DNA of 64,000 nucleotides from Tetradesmus obliquus (GCA_030272155.1 CP126202.1:4299501-4363500), one strand, 5' to 3'; shown: positions 36,777 through 50,000, numbered from the stretch's first letter. Notes: generated by a model not told the origin, from the sequence alone. Numbers and translations are program-made.

Positions 36777-39700
36777 TTCAGCATTGGGGAAAGAGCCGCC
36801 AGCTGTTTGCTCTGTTGCAGTCGTGGAGGTGAGGCTGAGTTGCCTGTTGTAGCTGCCCTGTTGCAGCAAGCCCTGCTGCCTGAGGCTGTCGAGGGACAGC
36901 AGCAGATCAGAGTCCTGTGTGGCAGTCTGAGCATCTGCTGGACGTTTCAACAGCCAAACTTTGCGCGCCAACGCCTGCTGCACCTGCAGAGCCAGCAGCA
37001 CGAAGGACTGTGGCGCGGCGTAATGCAAAGATACAAAGAGCCGTACGCATAGCAGTACACAGTTCAGTACAAGCAAGCCCTGCACACCGTAGCTGCAGGG
37101 TGAAATCCACCGCTTCATCAGCAGCATGGAAGCAAAAAAGCAGCACAAAAGGCAGTACAAAAGGCTACACAGTGTAAACAGTGTACACAGTGTGCAGTCT
37201 CACCTGCAGGGAGAAGGCCACTGCATCATCAGCGTCATGGAAGGCCACTGCCCAGCTGTCACCCTCCTGGTCCAGCACATACCCCGCATGCATGTGGCAC
37301 GCCTGGGGGTGGCAGAAGACATCGTGAACACAGAGCGCAGTTTTACCACTATGGCGGGAAGAATAACGAATACTTGTTAAATTATCTGAAAACGGACGTT
37401 CTACTGGTTTTCCTGCCATAAATAAATAAAAAAGCTAGCCCAGGCTACCAGCCGCAGTGCAGGCAGCGTTGGCACCAAAGCAGCTGCTGCATGCATGCGC
37501 AAAGCTCACGCAATGAGCCGAACCCTGGTCGGCTACGTACTGATCAACATGCAAGACCTGCCGTGGCTCTGATCTTCCAGCTGCTGCGCATTACTGTGCA
37601 CATTGCACGTCATATTGCTGCTGCTACTTCTTCCTGTGTGACAGCTAGTGGGAGGTCAACTGTGCTGCTTCTTTCCCACCTTGCGCATGATGTTGTTGTG
37701 TCCCCCCATGGCCTTGATCATGGCATCCGGGTACTGCCGTGTAAGCGCACTGAAGCCCTTCACGTCAGTCACCACAATGCTCACAGCCACCCTGTCACCA
37801 GGCTTCGCCGCACGTGGGGCGCCCTGCACGCGCTTGGCCTGCATGACTCGCTCGCGCAGCCAACGGGGCTGTGTGCGCAGGTACAGCACACCCACAGCCA
37901 CCAGCGCGCTCAAAATAGCAAAGCCGGCCACTGCTGACACAGCTGCGATGATGGCAGTTGACCTGTTGTCGGTGCTTGGCTGCTCTATGCATGTGAGCTG
38001 GGTGCCCGCATTGGTCCACACCTCCTTGAATCCCTGCAAGCAGCAGCATGCAAGCCATGAAGCACTGCACCAGCAGAGGCCACAGCCGCATGCGGTGTGC
38101 AGTGTGCAGACTCTCTTCTGCACAGGCATCAATGTTGGCCTAGCAGTGAAGCAGGCTTGCACCGAAGCTTGCACATGTGTGATGCGTCTGCCCATGTAGA
38201 GCCACATGCATGCGCTGTTCAACACCAGTGCTGCAACCACCACCCACAACACGGCATATGTGAGTCACACCAGTGCTGCAACCACCACCCACAACAAGGC
38301 ATATGTGGGATGGTCACACAGTGTGCACTGTGGAGCAGCCGGCATGCGCGCGCCGCGTTGGACGGGACAGCCTGCTGCTGCAGCATGCTGCTAACGCCGT
38401 AAGCAAACTTGGTGCAGGAGCAGCAGCCGCAGCATCAGATTGACGCGGGAACTACAAACCACTCATGCCAACTCACCAGCAGGCAGGAGCAGCCTCTGTA
38501 CTGGTAGTAGCCAGGGTCGATCACCCACGCCTGCTCGCTGCCGCTCAAGCTGTTGTCAGGCAGGCTCTCGCTCTCGCCACCCAGGAAGAACGGAGGCTCG
38601 CTGCCAGAACACGCTGCCCGTGCATCCTCCGGAGCCCGGCGAACGATGAGCCTGCATCGCATGTTGCTGGCATCATCGCGAGGCAAAGACTCATTTGAAA
38701 ACGCCAGGAAACACGGCAGCACCTGCTCATCGGGGCAAACGTAGTCATCCCCGTGGCTGCTCTCGGCCCAGACGTCGGTCAAACAGACGTTCGGATTGGT
38801 GCAGCTGTTGTTGACTCGAACAGCGTAGGGCTTGATGACGTCAGCACAGGAGAGGCTGGTGCCTTTGAGGGACATGCGGCGCAGGTCTCCTGCAAAGCCC
38901 ATCTGGGGTGGGATGATGCCTGTGATGCCGCTGTTGTTGCTCAAGTCGCCGGACAGCAGCGCGACAGTGAACCTGCAGCAGCAGCAACGTCAGCAGAAAC
39001 ATTGCTCAGCCGACTTGTCGCCAGACTCTGAGAGGGACATCTCACCTGCTGCCGCTGTTTGTATTGGCCTTTTCCAGTGCACACAAATCACCAGATGCAG
39101 TGCATCACACTCCACCCCCAAGCAGAACAGAAGCGACAGGCCAGCCTGCAGCTCACATCAGCGCGTAGGCGGGGATGGTGCCAACCAGCTGGTTGTTGCT
39201 CAGGTCCAGCTGCCGCAGGCCGGGGAAGTAGAACAGGTACTCCGTGAGGGGCCCTGCAGAATACAGTCGCATCAAATAGCCGCCAAAATCAGCCACAGCC
39301 CAATGCCTATCAAGGAGCCGCACCCTAGGCCGATAACAGCGTAAAACATGCAACTATGGCCTGTATTAATCGCAAGCAGTGTTTCAGTTGTGCATGCAAG
39401 TACTCCGTGAGGGGCCCTGCAGAACAAGCAACACCAGGCAGGAGCTGGAATAAGCTACAGCATGATGCACAGTGTGCACAGCACACATGTGTGCATCATG
39501 CAGCCGCATCGTAGGCCAATTTTTTTAAAGTGTAACGCATGTCAGCTGCTCCACGGCCGCGATACACACAGGTTTGTTCTGTGCAGACTGCAGTTGAGGC
39601 TTCAGTCGTGCACGCAGACCGACTTGGATCCGTATTGCCCAGCCACGCAACAACTATGCTGCTGAGCGCACCTGCGCTGACACGATTACGTCAAGTACAC

Positions 39701-42312
39701 TGTAGCTGGCAGGCACATGCGGCTGCTGTTATACAAGGTTGCATTCTCGCATTGTGACAACGAGCATGCAAAGTCGCAAAGCAGGCCATCAACAGCACCT
39801 CACCTGTGAACTGGTTGTTTGCCAGGTTGATGGTCTCCAGGCTGAGCATCAAGCCTATGCGGGATGGGATGATCCCACCAACCTGCGCAGCAGCACACGC
39901 GCCGGCCAACTTGAAACGCTGTTGCACACAGCAGGGTTTTTCTCAGCTATGCTGCTGATCTGGCTTTCAGGGCGATTTTGGTAAGAAACATGCCGCCATC
40001 AGGAAGTATGCCAACCTGCATCCTTTCGTAGAGGCAAGAGCTCTACCCTAAGTGCAGATGCAAGCAGCAGCAGCAGCAGCAGCGCACCTGGTTGTTGGAT
40101 ATGTCCAGGTCACGCAACAGCGGCGCGTATCTGCACAGCTTGCGCGGCAGCGTGCCACTGAATCGGTTGTTATTGGCATGGTACATCGTCAGCTGGCTCC
40201 AGTACTGACTGGCTGGCAGCTGACCAGTAAAGTTGTTGTGCGAGATGTCCAGCTGTACCAGATTGTGGCACTGCTCCAGCACAGACACGTTGCCGCTGAG
40301 GCCGCTGCGGCGGATGTTGAACGACAGCAACTTGCTGGTGCCTGCAGCAGCAGCAGTTGTAGCGCAAGTATGAGAGGTTGTTCGCTTGTTTGCGTAAAGC
40401 ACAGAGAAAGATGTGGCGTTGACAGCACGGTGGAACAAAGTGCTCCATTGAGAAGGCGCTGCTGCAGCAGCACGTGCAACACATACATTGTGCTATTGCT
40501 TTGCCCTGGCTGTCGCCTGTGGACGCAGCAAACAATGTGCCCAGCACAGTGAAATGTGCTGAATGCCTCCCGGCAACAGCTGGATTTTGTGTTGATCTGA
40601 AAGTAATTACAAAAGTTGGTCATGCTGGACTCACCCTGGTGATGGCAAAGGTCGTCCGGCAGCGTCCCAGTCAGCCTGCATTGCACAGCACAGCACAGCG
40701 TGGGACACAGCAGCACAGTCAGTGCATGACACAGCAGCAGCACACCGGGCTACTGCTATGACAGTAGTAATCTTCTGCAGCGCCACTCGCGCAGCGTCTA
40801 GCTTGGCTTCTAGCAGACTGTAGCTGATGAGGCTGTGCATCAGCTCAACATCACCACATGCTGCCCCAACTGAGCTATTGTCAGCAAAGTAAAAATGAGC
40901 AGCTACTCACGCAGAGCCCTCCAGGTTGAGTTCCCGCAGCTTGTCCAGCTGCCCCATGCCTCTGGGAAAGGCTCCACCTAGGCCCGTGGTCTGGCCCAGC
41001 ATTACAGTCGCCAGCTGAGTCAGCTCAGGCAGCCAGGGCGGCAGCGTGCCAGACAGAAAGCTGCAAGTGCGGCATGCATAGACTGATTGGGGTCAGTGGA
41101 AATGCATAGCAATGTGTGCCAACCCGGCAGTGTGCCAGACAGGAAGCTGCAGGCAGCAGAGCACATCCGGCAGCAGTGCGGCATGTGTGTTTGCAGCGTT
41201 GCGAGGTGCGAGCGCCAGGTAAGAGGCGGCACGACGCACGGCATACAAGGCAGCATTACAGTTGCCAGCTGAGACAGCTCAGGCAGCCAGGGCGGCAGCG
41301 TGCCGGACAGGAAGCTGCAGGCAGCAGTGCGGCAAGCATGGACTGATTGGGGTGAGTGGAAGTGCATAGCAATGCGTGCCAAGCCGGCAGCGTGCCAGAC
41401 AGAAAGCTGCAGGCAGCAGTGCGGCATGCTTAGACTGATTGGGGTCAGTGGAAATGCATAGCAATGTGTGCCAAGCCGGCAGTGTGCCAGACAGGATGCT
41501 GCAGGCAGCAGTGCACATCCGGCTGCAGTGTGGCATGTGTGTTTACTGCGTTGCGAGGTGCGAGGGCCAGATATGAATCGGCAGGACGCACGGCATACAA
41601 GGCAGCATTACAGTTGCCAGCTGAGTCAGCTCAGGCAGCCAGGGCGGCAGCGTGCCGGACAAAAGCTGCAGGCAGCAGTGCAGCATGTATAGACTGATTG
41701 GGGTAAGTGGAAGTGCATAACAATGTTTGCCAAGGCTGCAGTGTGCCAGACAGGATGCTGCAGGCAGCAGGGCACATCCGGCAGCATCACAGTTGCCAGC
41801 TGAGGCAGCCACGGCGGCAGCGTGCCAGACAAAAAGCTGCAGGCGGCAGTGCGGCAAGCATTTGTTGAGCATGGGAAGTGCCTAGCGATGCGTGCATCAC
41901 ACTGGCTAGCTGTTGTAGCTGAGGCAGCCAGGCCGGCAGCGTGCCAGACAGAAAGCTGCAGGCAGTGGGGCACATAAGGCAGCAGTGCGGCATGCATGTC
42001 TGCAGCGTTGTGCGGTGAAACTGCACGGCAGCGTGCCAGGCAAGAAGCTGCACGCAGTCTCAGGGCTGTGCACGAGCCACTGGGGGCCAAGAAGTGTTAC
42101 AAGGGGCAAGGCTGTGATGCCAGCGGCTGTGTCAGATGACTTGGGCGCGTAGCGCAAACCTCCCCGCATCAACTCACGTGTTGGACAGGTTGATCTTGGT
42201 CAGGTTTCGCAGGTTTCGCAGCGAGTCTGGGATGGTGCCTGTGATCCACGTGTTAGCTGCAGGGCAGAGCAAGCAGAGCAGGGCATCCAGTCAAGTGCCA
42301 TGACAGGCTTGA

Positions 42313-42374
<62 letters not shown>

Positions 42375-43874
42375 GTTGTAGGTATTGTGCTGCTGCTGAT
42401 GATGCGATATGAGATGCCTTCAAACAAGTCGCGAGGCATTGCACTACTGACAATTACAAACACGCCAGCCTTGCAGCCTTACCAATGCCCGCTGCTGCTG
42501 GATGCTAGCAACGTGGCGCGAGCATTGCAAACACACCCCCAGGCTGCATGCAAGCTTACCAAGGCTACCGACTGCCATTGCTGCATCGCTGCGGCTCTGG
42601 TGCTGCAGGGTGCCATCCACTTCATTCGCTCCAGCTTACAAGGAGACTGCTGCTGCTACACACTACAAGGTGCAAGCATCACCATCACACTCTCAAGTGC
42701 TGCGTGCAAGCTTACGGTGGTCACCACCTGCCATCACTGTGCTGACGCAGCTGTGCTGCAGGGTGATACAGCAGTACCATGAATACTTACCAGCCCCACC
42801 TGACTCGCTCAAGCTAAAGTACCGCAGGTTCACATATCTGTGCTGCTGCACACGGTGGGTGTGTAGGTGCTGCTGCTGGTGATACTCAGCTCAACGCCTC
42901 TCTAGCAATCCACCCTCTCTAAAACTTGAATTAACTCGACTCACCCAAGCTGATGTGCCGCAGGTTGACCATCTTGCCCCAGGCATCAGTCATCGAGCCA
43001 TCAAAGCAGTTCTGCTCCAGACTCGCCACAGTGAGGCCGCAGCCATGCAGCTGCAGCAGCGGCGCCATGAATGAGTCATCTGAGATGCTCGCATTCAAAT
43101 TGTTGAGCGGCAGGTCAACGCCTGCCACTGCGTTGACCGGGCTGCACCTGCCGGCTGCTGATTCTGCGGCGCTGCAGCAGGTTACGCCAAACCACGAGCA
43201 GTAGGCGGGCGCGCTGCTGCTGCTGCTGCTGCGTGCTGCTGCCAGCAGCTGGCTGCAGTTCTTCTGGGAGGTTTGCTCCCATCCCGCTTCTTCATCCCAT
43301 GGTCCATTCACCGGGTTGATGTTGTTGGTTGCTTTGTAGAAGGCTGCCAGCTGCTTGCAGACATGCAGTTGGCCTACAGGGCAGCATATGTGTGTGAACA
43401 AACATCGACAACACAGCACATCAAACGAGACGATGCCGAGCTCTGCTGCAGATATGAGAGTGCACATCTTTGCTGATTGCGTAGATTAGTGGTGATTATG
43501 TCATGATAAGCCTTGAAAACTTGTTGGTGTGCTGATGGTTTGGATGCTGGCATCAGTGCTGCTGTTGGTGACAGCCTACTGCTGCCTCGGTGCTGCTGCT
43601 GCTGCCGCTGCTCATTGGCGGCAGTGATGCTGCCACTGCCCAGGGTGCCTGCCATGGCATGCAGTGACTTATGTGAATGTTATTTGCATGTGGGGGCCAA
43701 GCAGGCTATCTGTAATGCCAGTGATGCATGCTGATGGAGGCATGCCCCGCTGCACTCACATTGCTCCTCACAGACACCGCTGGTGACACCAGGGCATTGA
43801 ACAGCTGCGGTGGATGCATACTGCGGGACAAGCAGGACCAAGTAGACAACCCAGATGTGCCACACCAGGCGCAT
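32044..43874 (-). CDS. LRR receptor-like class III nucleotidyl cyclase, paralog B
   Basis: Same architecture as the neighbouring paralog, about 18 exons. ATG at 43874 opens a signal peptide (MRLVWHIWVVYLVLLVPQYA; exon 1 43874-43760). Exon 2 (43373-42945) has the LRR cap CSWFGVTC. Further LRR exons lie at ~42260, 41060, 40680, 40340, 39894 and 39254, and the Cys-containing juxtamembrane exon at ~38971-38481. The span TAIIAAVSAVAGFAILSALV (~37930) is followed by C1 VVTDVKGFSALT. LDQEGDSWAVAF lies at ~37280. The low-complexity insert is in exon 36983-35861, followed by RIGIASGTLLYGSD and SDVANGGQVLID. C2: LPDVTIVFASVADSL (~34200), CQEGAFQYMVAFEQP (~33570), VIRAARFMDAA (~32830). Stop TAG at 32044. 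C1 keeps both metal Asp. In C2 both are changed (FASV; EGA instead of EGD), so C2 is likely a non-metal partner lobe. Frames are open in all exons I traced. Confidence 0.88.
33640..33800. repeat. ~22-bp minisatellite in a cyclase B intron
   Basis: About seven units of GATGCTGTCCTAAGTCACAA with single-base variants, directly upstream (in gene order) of the (CTG)n acceptor of a C2 exon. Confidence 0.92.
35060..35215 (-). repeat. Duplicated exon start in cyclase B
   Basis: The exon start coding RREASFSSPLPEDEP (about 35094-35055) has a diverged copy, RRKASFNSPLPEGEP, at about 35213-35168, including its acceptor. Between them lies (CAG)n. Confidence 0.88.
38223..38308. repeat. 45-bp tandem duplication in cyclase B intron
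   Basis: Two units containing CACCAGTGCTGCAACCACCA lie head to tail, differing at a few positions. Confidence 0.85.
39230..39425 (-). repeat. Duplicated LRR exon start in cyclase B
   Basis: The exon start coding GPLTEYLF with its acceptor (about 39256-39232) recurs at about 39422-39395, only the first ~30 bases being copied. Confidence 0.85.
41038..42055 (-). repeat. Ten-copy array of an LRR exon start, cyclase B
   Basis: The 3' splice site and first codons of an LRR exon (CTGCAGC then SFLSGTLPPW-like) recur near 41055, 41145, 41305, 41400, 41495, 41660, 41755, 41830, 41950 and 42045. Several copies extend into LPELTQLATVMLP. Two longer units (about 41120-41310 and 41480-41670) show higher-order duplication, since they share intron text such as GTGCGAG and CGGCATACAAGGCAGCATTAC. 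Only the last in gene order (41060-40916) is a complete exon. Confidence 0.95.
42304..42370. repeat. (CTG)n microsatellite in cyclase B intron
   Basis: An almost pure run of more than 20 CTG units on the plus strand. Confidence 0.95.
42780..42975 (-). repeat. Duplicated end of LRR exon 2, cyclase B
   Basis: The exon 2 end coding MVNLRHISLGES (about 42970-42945) has a diverged copy coding YVNLRYFSLSESGG at about 42830-42788 with its own GTAAG donor. Confidence 0.75.
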
Positions 43875-45220
43875 CACGTGCAGGCCAGCATAGGGCTCTC
43901 AGGTTGCTGTCTGTCTTAGCCTTGCTGTGTGGCTAGGCGTCCAGGAGCCGTGATTCTGTAGTTCGATCTTCCATACGAATATACTTCATATCGTTGTACT
44001 TGCGACCAGTGTTCACAGTTCCTCTGTCCGCTGCACAGTAAATAAGTCCGCACGCAGCCTCAAAGTGTCACACGAGCAGCGCACACAAACGCGACATTAA
44101 TAAGGATGTGATGACCGCACTAAGCCAACGCATATACACAGCCTTTCCGCGTCCAAACAACAGGTTCCGCGGAAACAAATTACACGCGCGTCCGTCCACT
44201 GGCAGCTTGCTGCACAAGCTAAAATTGATAAAGTATATGATAATTTAATGATGCACGGGTCAAGTCCTTACTACCTACTGTGTCACTGTACACCTTGCTC
44301 GCACACCTCTTCTTCGCATGCAGTGATGACTGGCCCAAAGGCTACCGGCGCCGATGCGGAGCGATGGAATGTCACAACATACCAACAGTATCGTGATGCT
44401 ACATGGCAGCAGCGAACAACTGCGGCATAGGATGGTAGCAGTTTGATGCGTCGCCAACCCCTTCATGAAGTGCAGCTTGCATAGTCTCAGCAGCAGGCCA
44501 CCACACCATGCCAAAAGTACAGGTGGTCATGCCAGCACAAGCAAAGTATGAAACAAAAACCCGACATCAGTCAAACAAGACGCGACGACCCTGCTAATGC
44601 ACGATACATGCACACCAATTGACAGGGCAACATCGGACAGTCACTGGCAGTGTGCCTGCAGACGGCCTCTGCCCAGGGCAGGTATTCAGCAGCGATCCAA
44701 GCTGCGCTTCAACAAACTGCCAGTCCACCCAGCACAAATTGCAGCAGGCGACAAGCCCTGCTGTGTTGATAATATGTAGTATACATGTACAGTTACAGCA
44801 ACACTGCGCATGGCTGCAGTAGGACTGCTGCGCAGCCAGCCACAACACATTTGCCCGACGTATGCTGAGACCCAGCTCGCATAGCTCTGCATCCCTGGCT
44901 CAGCAGCGCTGAGTCAGCAGCGATGTGCCCGATGTAAGCTCTGCGCCAGCCGTGGCGCTGCCGCAGCACCACTGCCTGCCCTGCCTGCTCGCCTAGCTGC
45001 TGCTGTTGCTCAGCGCTGCCGCGTGCCCTGCTGGCAGAGCTGTTGCTGCTGCTCAGCCGCGTTGGCTCAGCGCTGCCGCCTGCCCTGCTGGCAGAGCTAC
45101 GGGACACTGTCTGCTAGCATAGCTGCTGTTGTTGTATCAGAAATGTTGGATCAGCCCCGCCATCTGCCGTGCCTGACCTGCTGGAAGAGCTGCCGCCCCC
45201 AGCCGACCCCCCTGCTCAGA
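43875..45220. other. Spacer between cyclase B and SCC3
   Basis: It contains the presumed promoter of cyclase B, including an AT-rich patch near 44220-44250. No coding sequence recognised. TTACA at 44792-44796 could be a minus-strand poly(A) signal but is ~670 bases beyond the SCC3 stop. Confidence 0.45.
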
Positions 45221-45229
45221 AGCACCCGC

Positions 45230-45615
45230 TCAGCGCCGCCGCCTGCCCTGCCTGCGCGTTGGGGGCGGCTCGTCCACCGCCAAGCCCCCCGCTGCATCGT
45301 CTTCCTCATCCTCCAAGTCCTCCATGACCAGGTTGAGGCTCTGCAGCGGCTCACTAAACTGGCTGGCCTCCGGCTGCTGCTGGCAGAGCTGTTGCTGCTC
45401 AACAGAGCTGGCTCAGCGCCGCTGCCTGCCCTGCTGGCAGAGCTGCTGCTGCTGCTCGTCAGCACCCGCTCAGCGCCGCCGCCTGCCCTGCCTGCGCGTG
45501 GGGGGCGGCTCGTCAACCGCCAAGCCCCCCTCTGCATCGTCTTCCTCATCCTCCAAGTCCTCCATGACCAGGTTGAGGCTCTGCAGCGGCTCACTGAACT
45601 GGCTGGCCTCAGGCT
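45230..45615 (-). repeat. Duplicated terminal segment of SCC3
   Basis: About 125 bases covering the SCC3 stop region and preceding acidic codons (SEPLQSLNLVMEDLEDEEDD) occur at about 45475-45600 and again at 45235-45360, just after the stop, with few changes. Shorter related words (GCCCTGCTGGCAGAGCTGCT) fill 45020-45100 and 45425-45450. Confidence 0.92.
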
Positions 45616-47039
45616 GCTGCTGCTGCTCATCATCAACATTGTCATCATTGTCATATGCGTCCTCCTCCTCACTACCTGCATACAGCTGCGGCTGCTCTTC
45701 CTCCTCCTCTTCGTCTTCTTCTGCGTCATCGTCATCATCGTGCTGCTGCTGCTCATCCTCCTCTGCTTCCTCATCCGTGTCAGCTGCCAGGTCAGCAGCA
45801 GCCTCCGCATCACCCATCTCCTCATCCTCATCATACTGCTGCTGCTCCTCTTCTTCTTCTTCCTGCAGCTGCTCCTCCTCTGCTACTGCAGGCACAGCAG
45901 CAGCACCCCGCCTGCCCCTGCCAGCAGCCATTGCGGCAGTGCCTGCTGCTGCTGCTGCTGCTTTGCCCTGCCTGGGCCTGCCCTGGCTTTGGCTCTGGCT
46001 CTGTGTATTGAGGGGCCCTGCATCCCTGTCAATCAGCCGCAGGTCTGCCCTGGGTGACCACGCCGGCGCTGCTGCTGCCTGGCGTGCACCACCTGCAGCA
46101 GCAACCACATAGGCAGCAGCGGCATGGCGATGTTGGCAACCATAGGGCGCCGAACATACGTAGTAGATAAGAAACAGCATAGCACGACATACAGACCGCA
46201 TGGAGCTGCTGGTGTTGCACTTGACATCATGTTGCATTGTTCAAAATGATGCTGCATGAGTGTTGCGTGCAACTGCTTGCCAGGCCTGCCTGATTGATGT
46301 TTAGCCATGACACGCCACTGGCTGCAGTCAGCCCCAAACGCAACCACAGCATCAGCACAATGTAACAAATGTTGTATTAAGCACCCACCTGCGGCACGCT
46401 GCCTAGCTGTAGCGCGTGGCACAGGTACTGCAGCCTGCTCATACTCCTCAATGGCATCCTCCTCCTCTTCAAGTGCAGCAGCAGCATCCAGCGCTGGCAC
46501 TGCAGCAGCTGCAGCTGCAGCAGCTCTAGGTGATGCACCCTTCTGCTGCTGCCTGCCGCGCGCGCCTCCGCGCTGCTGCTTTGCCGGCGATGCGCCGCTG
46601 CTGCGCTTGGTGTGCCAGCCGCCGCTGCTGTCTGAGCCCTGCTGCTCAGGTAAGCCTGCAGGTGTATCATCCCATTCATCATCGGCATCCTGCTGCTGCT
46701 GCCGCCTGGTGCGCTTGCTGCTGCCTGCTGCTGCGCCTGCTGCTGCAGCCCGCTTCCTGCCTGCTCCAGCGGCACCTGCCCTGCCGCTGCTGCCAGCAGC
46801 AGCAGCAGCAGCACCCTCCTCTTCTTCATCAGGCTGCACTCCCACATCTGCTGCAAACCTGATACCCCTGCCCCTGCCTGCAACCTTCTTTTTGCCGCCC
46901 TGCTTGCGTGCTGCTGCTCCTGCTGTGTCGTCCTCGGCCGCTGCATCAGCATCTTCCTCGTCTGACGCCTCGCCGCCTGCTGCCCTGCCTGCGGTCTTCA
47001 GCACACCACGCGTGGCCTTCTTGCCAGCAGCACGGTCCT

Positions 47040-47081
<42 letters not shown>

Positions 47082-50000
47082 GCGGCACAGTGTGAAGACC
47101 CGATCGCCCGCTGATGATGCCTGCCAAGCCGTTGATGTTGAGCAGCTGTACAAGCCTCACCTGCTCAGCCGTGCAGCACGCCAACAGAGAGCTGGCATCT
47201 GCGTGTGTGCACGACATGTGTGCCAGCTGCAGATTAAGGACATCCAGCAACACCTGCACACTGCAGCGCTTGCCGTCCTTTGCAGGCCATGTGTCCAGAG
47301 CACAACAGCAGCTAGGCCAGAGGAGATGACACTCAGCAAATAACACTCAGCCACTCATGCATACGTAACTATTGGGGGGTATGGTACACTCAGCCACTTC
47401 AAGAAGTCCCTCAGGTCCTCCACCCATCCTTATCCTGCGCACGCATGCATAAGCAACACACAACATAGCAATCCCACTGCGGCCCCACACAAAAGCACTG
47501 AGCCGCGCACCTGCAGCGCCTTGAGGAAGTCCCTCAGATCTTCGATTGCCTCCTCATCTTCACCGCCCTGCAGCGCCGCCTCAGCCGCTGGCAGCCGCTG
47601 CTGCAGCTGCCCCGCCACCTGGCCCGCCTCTGCAGCCGTTATCTGGGCAGTGCTGTGTGCACAACATCAAAAACACACGCCACTCACCTGCAGCGCCTGG
47701 AGGCAGACTCGTCACACAACATAAACTAGCAAAAGGAGGTACGACAAGGCACACAGCGCGCAGCCGCGCACCTGCAGCGCCTTGAGGAAGTCCTTCAGAT
47801 CTTCGACTGCCTCCTCATCTTCACCGCCCTGCAGCGCCGCCTCAGCCGCCGGCAGCCGCTGCTGCAGCTGCCCCGCCACCTGGCCCGCCTCTGCAGCCGC
47901 CAGCTTGGCAGCAAATGGCCCCAGGCAGGTGGGCAGGAAGGCGGCACGAGCGGCTGGCTCCTCAAGAGCCCAAGCAATGCCGGATGTGAACATGCCTCGC
48001 AGCGGGCCCTGAGACAGGTTGTGGCCTGCGACACGATTGAATATAGCACGAAACAGGTCAGCAGCAGCGTTTTTGAGGGTCAGGTGCTGCGGGCTCCTCC
48101 AGGGCCCAGGCAATGTTGGATGTGAACATGCCCAGCAGCGGGCCCTTGGGACAGGTTGTGGCCTGCAACATGATTAGGCACAGAACAGAACGGGTCAGCA
48201 GCAGCGTTTGTATGGGTCAGGTACAGCAGGCTCCTCCAAGGCCCACGCAATGCCGGATGTGAGCATGCCCCGCAGCGGGCCTTGGGACAGGTTGTGGCCT
48301 GCAAAAAATAAGTGCACACAGAACAGCGCAGCGGCAGGAGTTGGCAGCGCCTACTTGCCTGCACAGCCCACCCACCCACCTGAGTACAGGCTGGCAATCT
48401 TGCGGCTGACAGCAGCGCAGTGCTGCAGCAAGTCCCCCAGGCTGCTCCTGCCCCTGCCTCCTCCTGCATGGCTGCCTCCTCTCCTTAAACCTCAACAGGT
48501 CGACTCTAAATGGACATCACACAGCAGTCCCATCGACTTGGCAGAGAAGTACCCCACCGTGTCATTGGCCACACGTAACATTGATACATTTTATATACAC
48601 AGATCATCGGCCCACCTGAGTACAGGCTGGCAATCCTGTGGCTGACTGCAGCGCAGTGCTGCAGCGAATCTCCAGGCTGCTCCTCTGCCCCTGCCTCCTC
48701 CTGCATGGCTGCCTCCTCATAGAGCATCTTCAGTGCAGCCAAAAAGTGCTGCGGAGCCGCCTCAGGGGCAGAGGCCTTCAGCTGCTGCAGCATCACGCGC
48801 ACTGTGGCAGCGATCTGCAAGGGGGGAGGGTGTGCAGGAACAGGTGCAGCAGCAGTGTGTCAGTGACGTATCATATTGGTTGGCGTTTTAGTGGCGTGCA
48901 GGGGCGTTCATTGGTAGCAGTGAGTGGCGTCAGTCACGCCAGAAGTGCAAGTGCAGAGGCAGGGAAGCAAGCTACAGCCCGCAAACTACGTGTGACACCA
49001 GCAGCCAGTGTCTACACCAGCAACCAGTGGCAACACACCAGCAGAAGCTGCCGCCAGCACCGCCACTTCAGAGCTCACAACCATGTTGGCAGCTCGGCTG
49101 CGCTCACCGCGGGCTGGCGCCCCTCCAGAAGTGTGCAGCAGCCAGGAAAAGCCCGGCTCAGGGACAGAGCCAGGAAAAGCCTTGCTCAGGAACGCAAAAC
49201 AGTTGAAGGAAAACTGCAGCTGCAGATGCAGAGCAACATCAACCGCTCACCGCGGGCTGGCGCCCCTCCAGCAGTGTGGCCAGCCGCGCCAGCAGCCAGG
49301 AAAAGCCCGGCTCAGGGACAGCCCTGAAGCCCACCAGCGCCACCAGGCCCTGCACAGGGCTGCGAGCTTACCTCAAGCTCTCGGCCCTCCAGCAGTGTAG
49401 CCAGCCGCGCCAGCAGCAGTAGAAGAAGCAGGAGAAGCCAGATTCCAGGTGTCATTCAACACAGTCAATGACGATAAGAGGAAGAAGCACTCACCGCAGG
49501 CTGGCGCCCCTCTAGCAGTGTTGCCAGCCGTGCCAGCAGCCAGGAAAAGCCGGGCTCAGGAACTGCCCTGAAGCCCACCGGAGCAACCAGGCCCTGCACC
49601 GCGCTGCGCGCTTACCTCAAGCCCTCGCCCCTAAAGCAGAGTAGCCACCCGTGCCAGCATCACCAGGGGACGCCACAGGAGAAGTCACATTCTCTCCGGT
49701 AGCAGTCAACATAACAACAACAAAAGAAGGAAGATGGACTATAAAACAAGCAAAGGCTCACCGCGGGCTGCCGCCCCTCCAGCAGTGTAGCCAGCCGCGC
49801 CAGCAGCAGTAGAAGAAGCAGGAGAAGCCAGATTCCAGCTGTCATTCAACACACAACACATTCAATGACAATAAGAAGAAGAAGAAGCACTCACCGCGGG
49901 CTGGCGCCCCTCCAGCAGTGTGGCTAGCCGTGCCAGCAGCCAGGAAAAGCCCGGCTCAGGAACTGCCCTGAAGCCCACCAGCGCCACCAGGCCCTGCACA

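Noticed and set aside
41038-42055. Regularly spaced repeats resembling a CRISPR array
   Set aside because: The repeats are exon starts of an LRR exon with coding similarity, spacers are related to one another, and the genome is eukaryotic.
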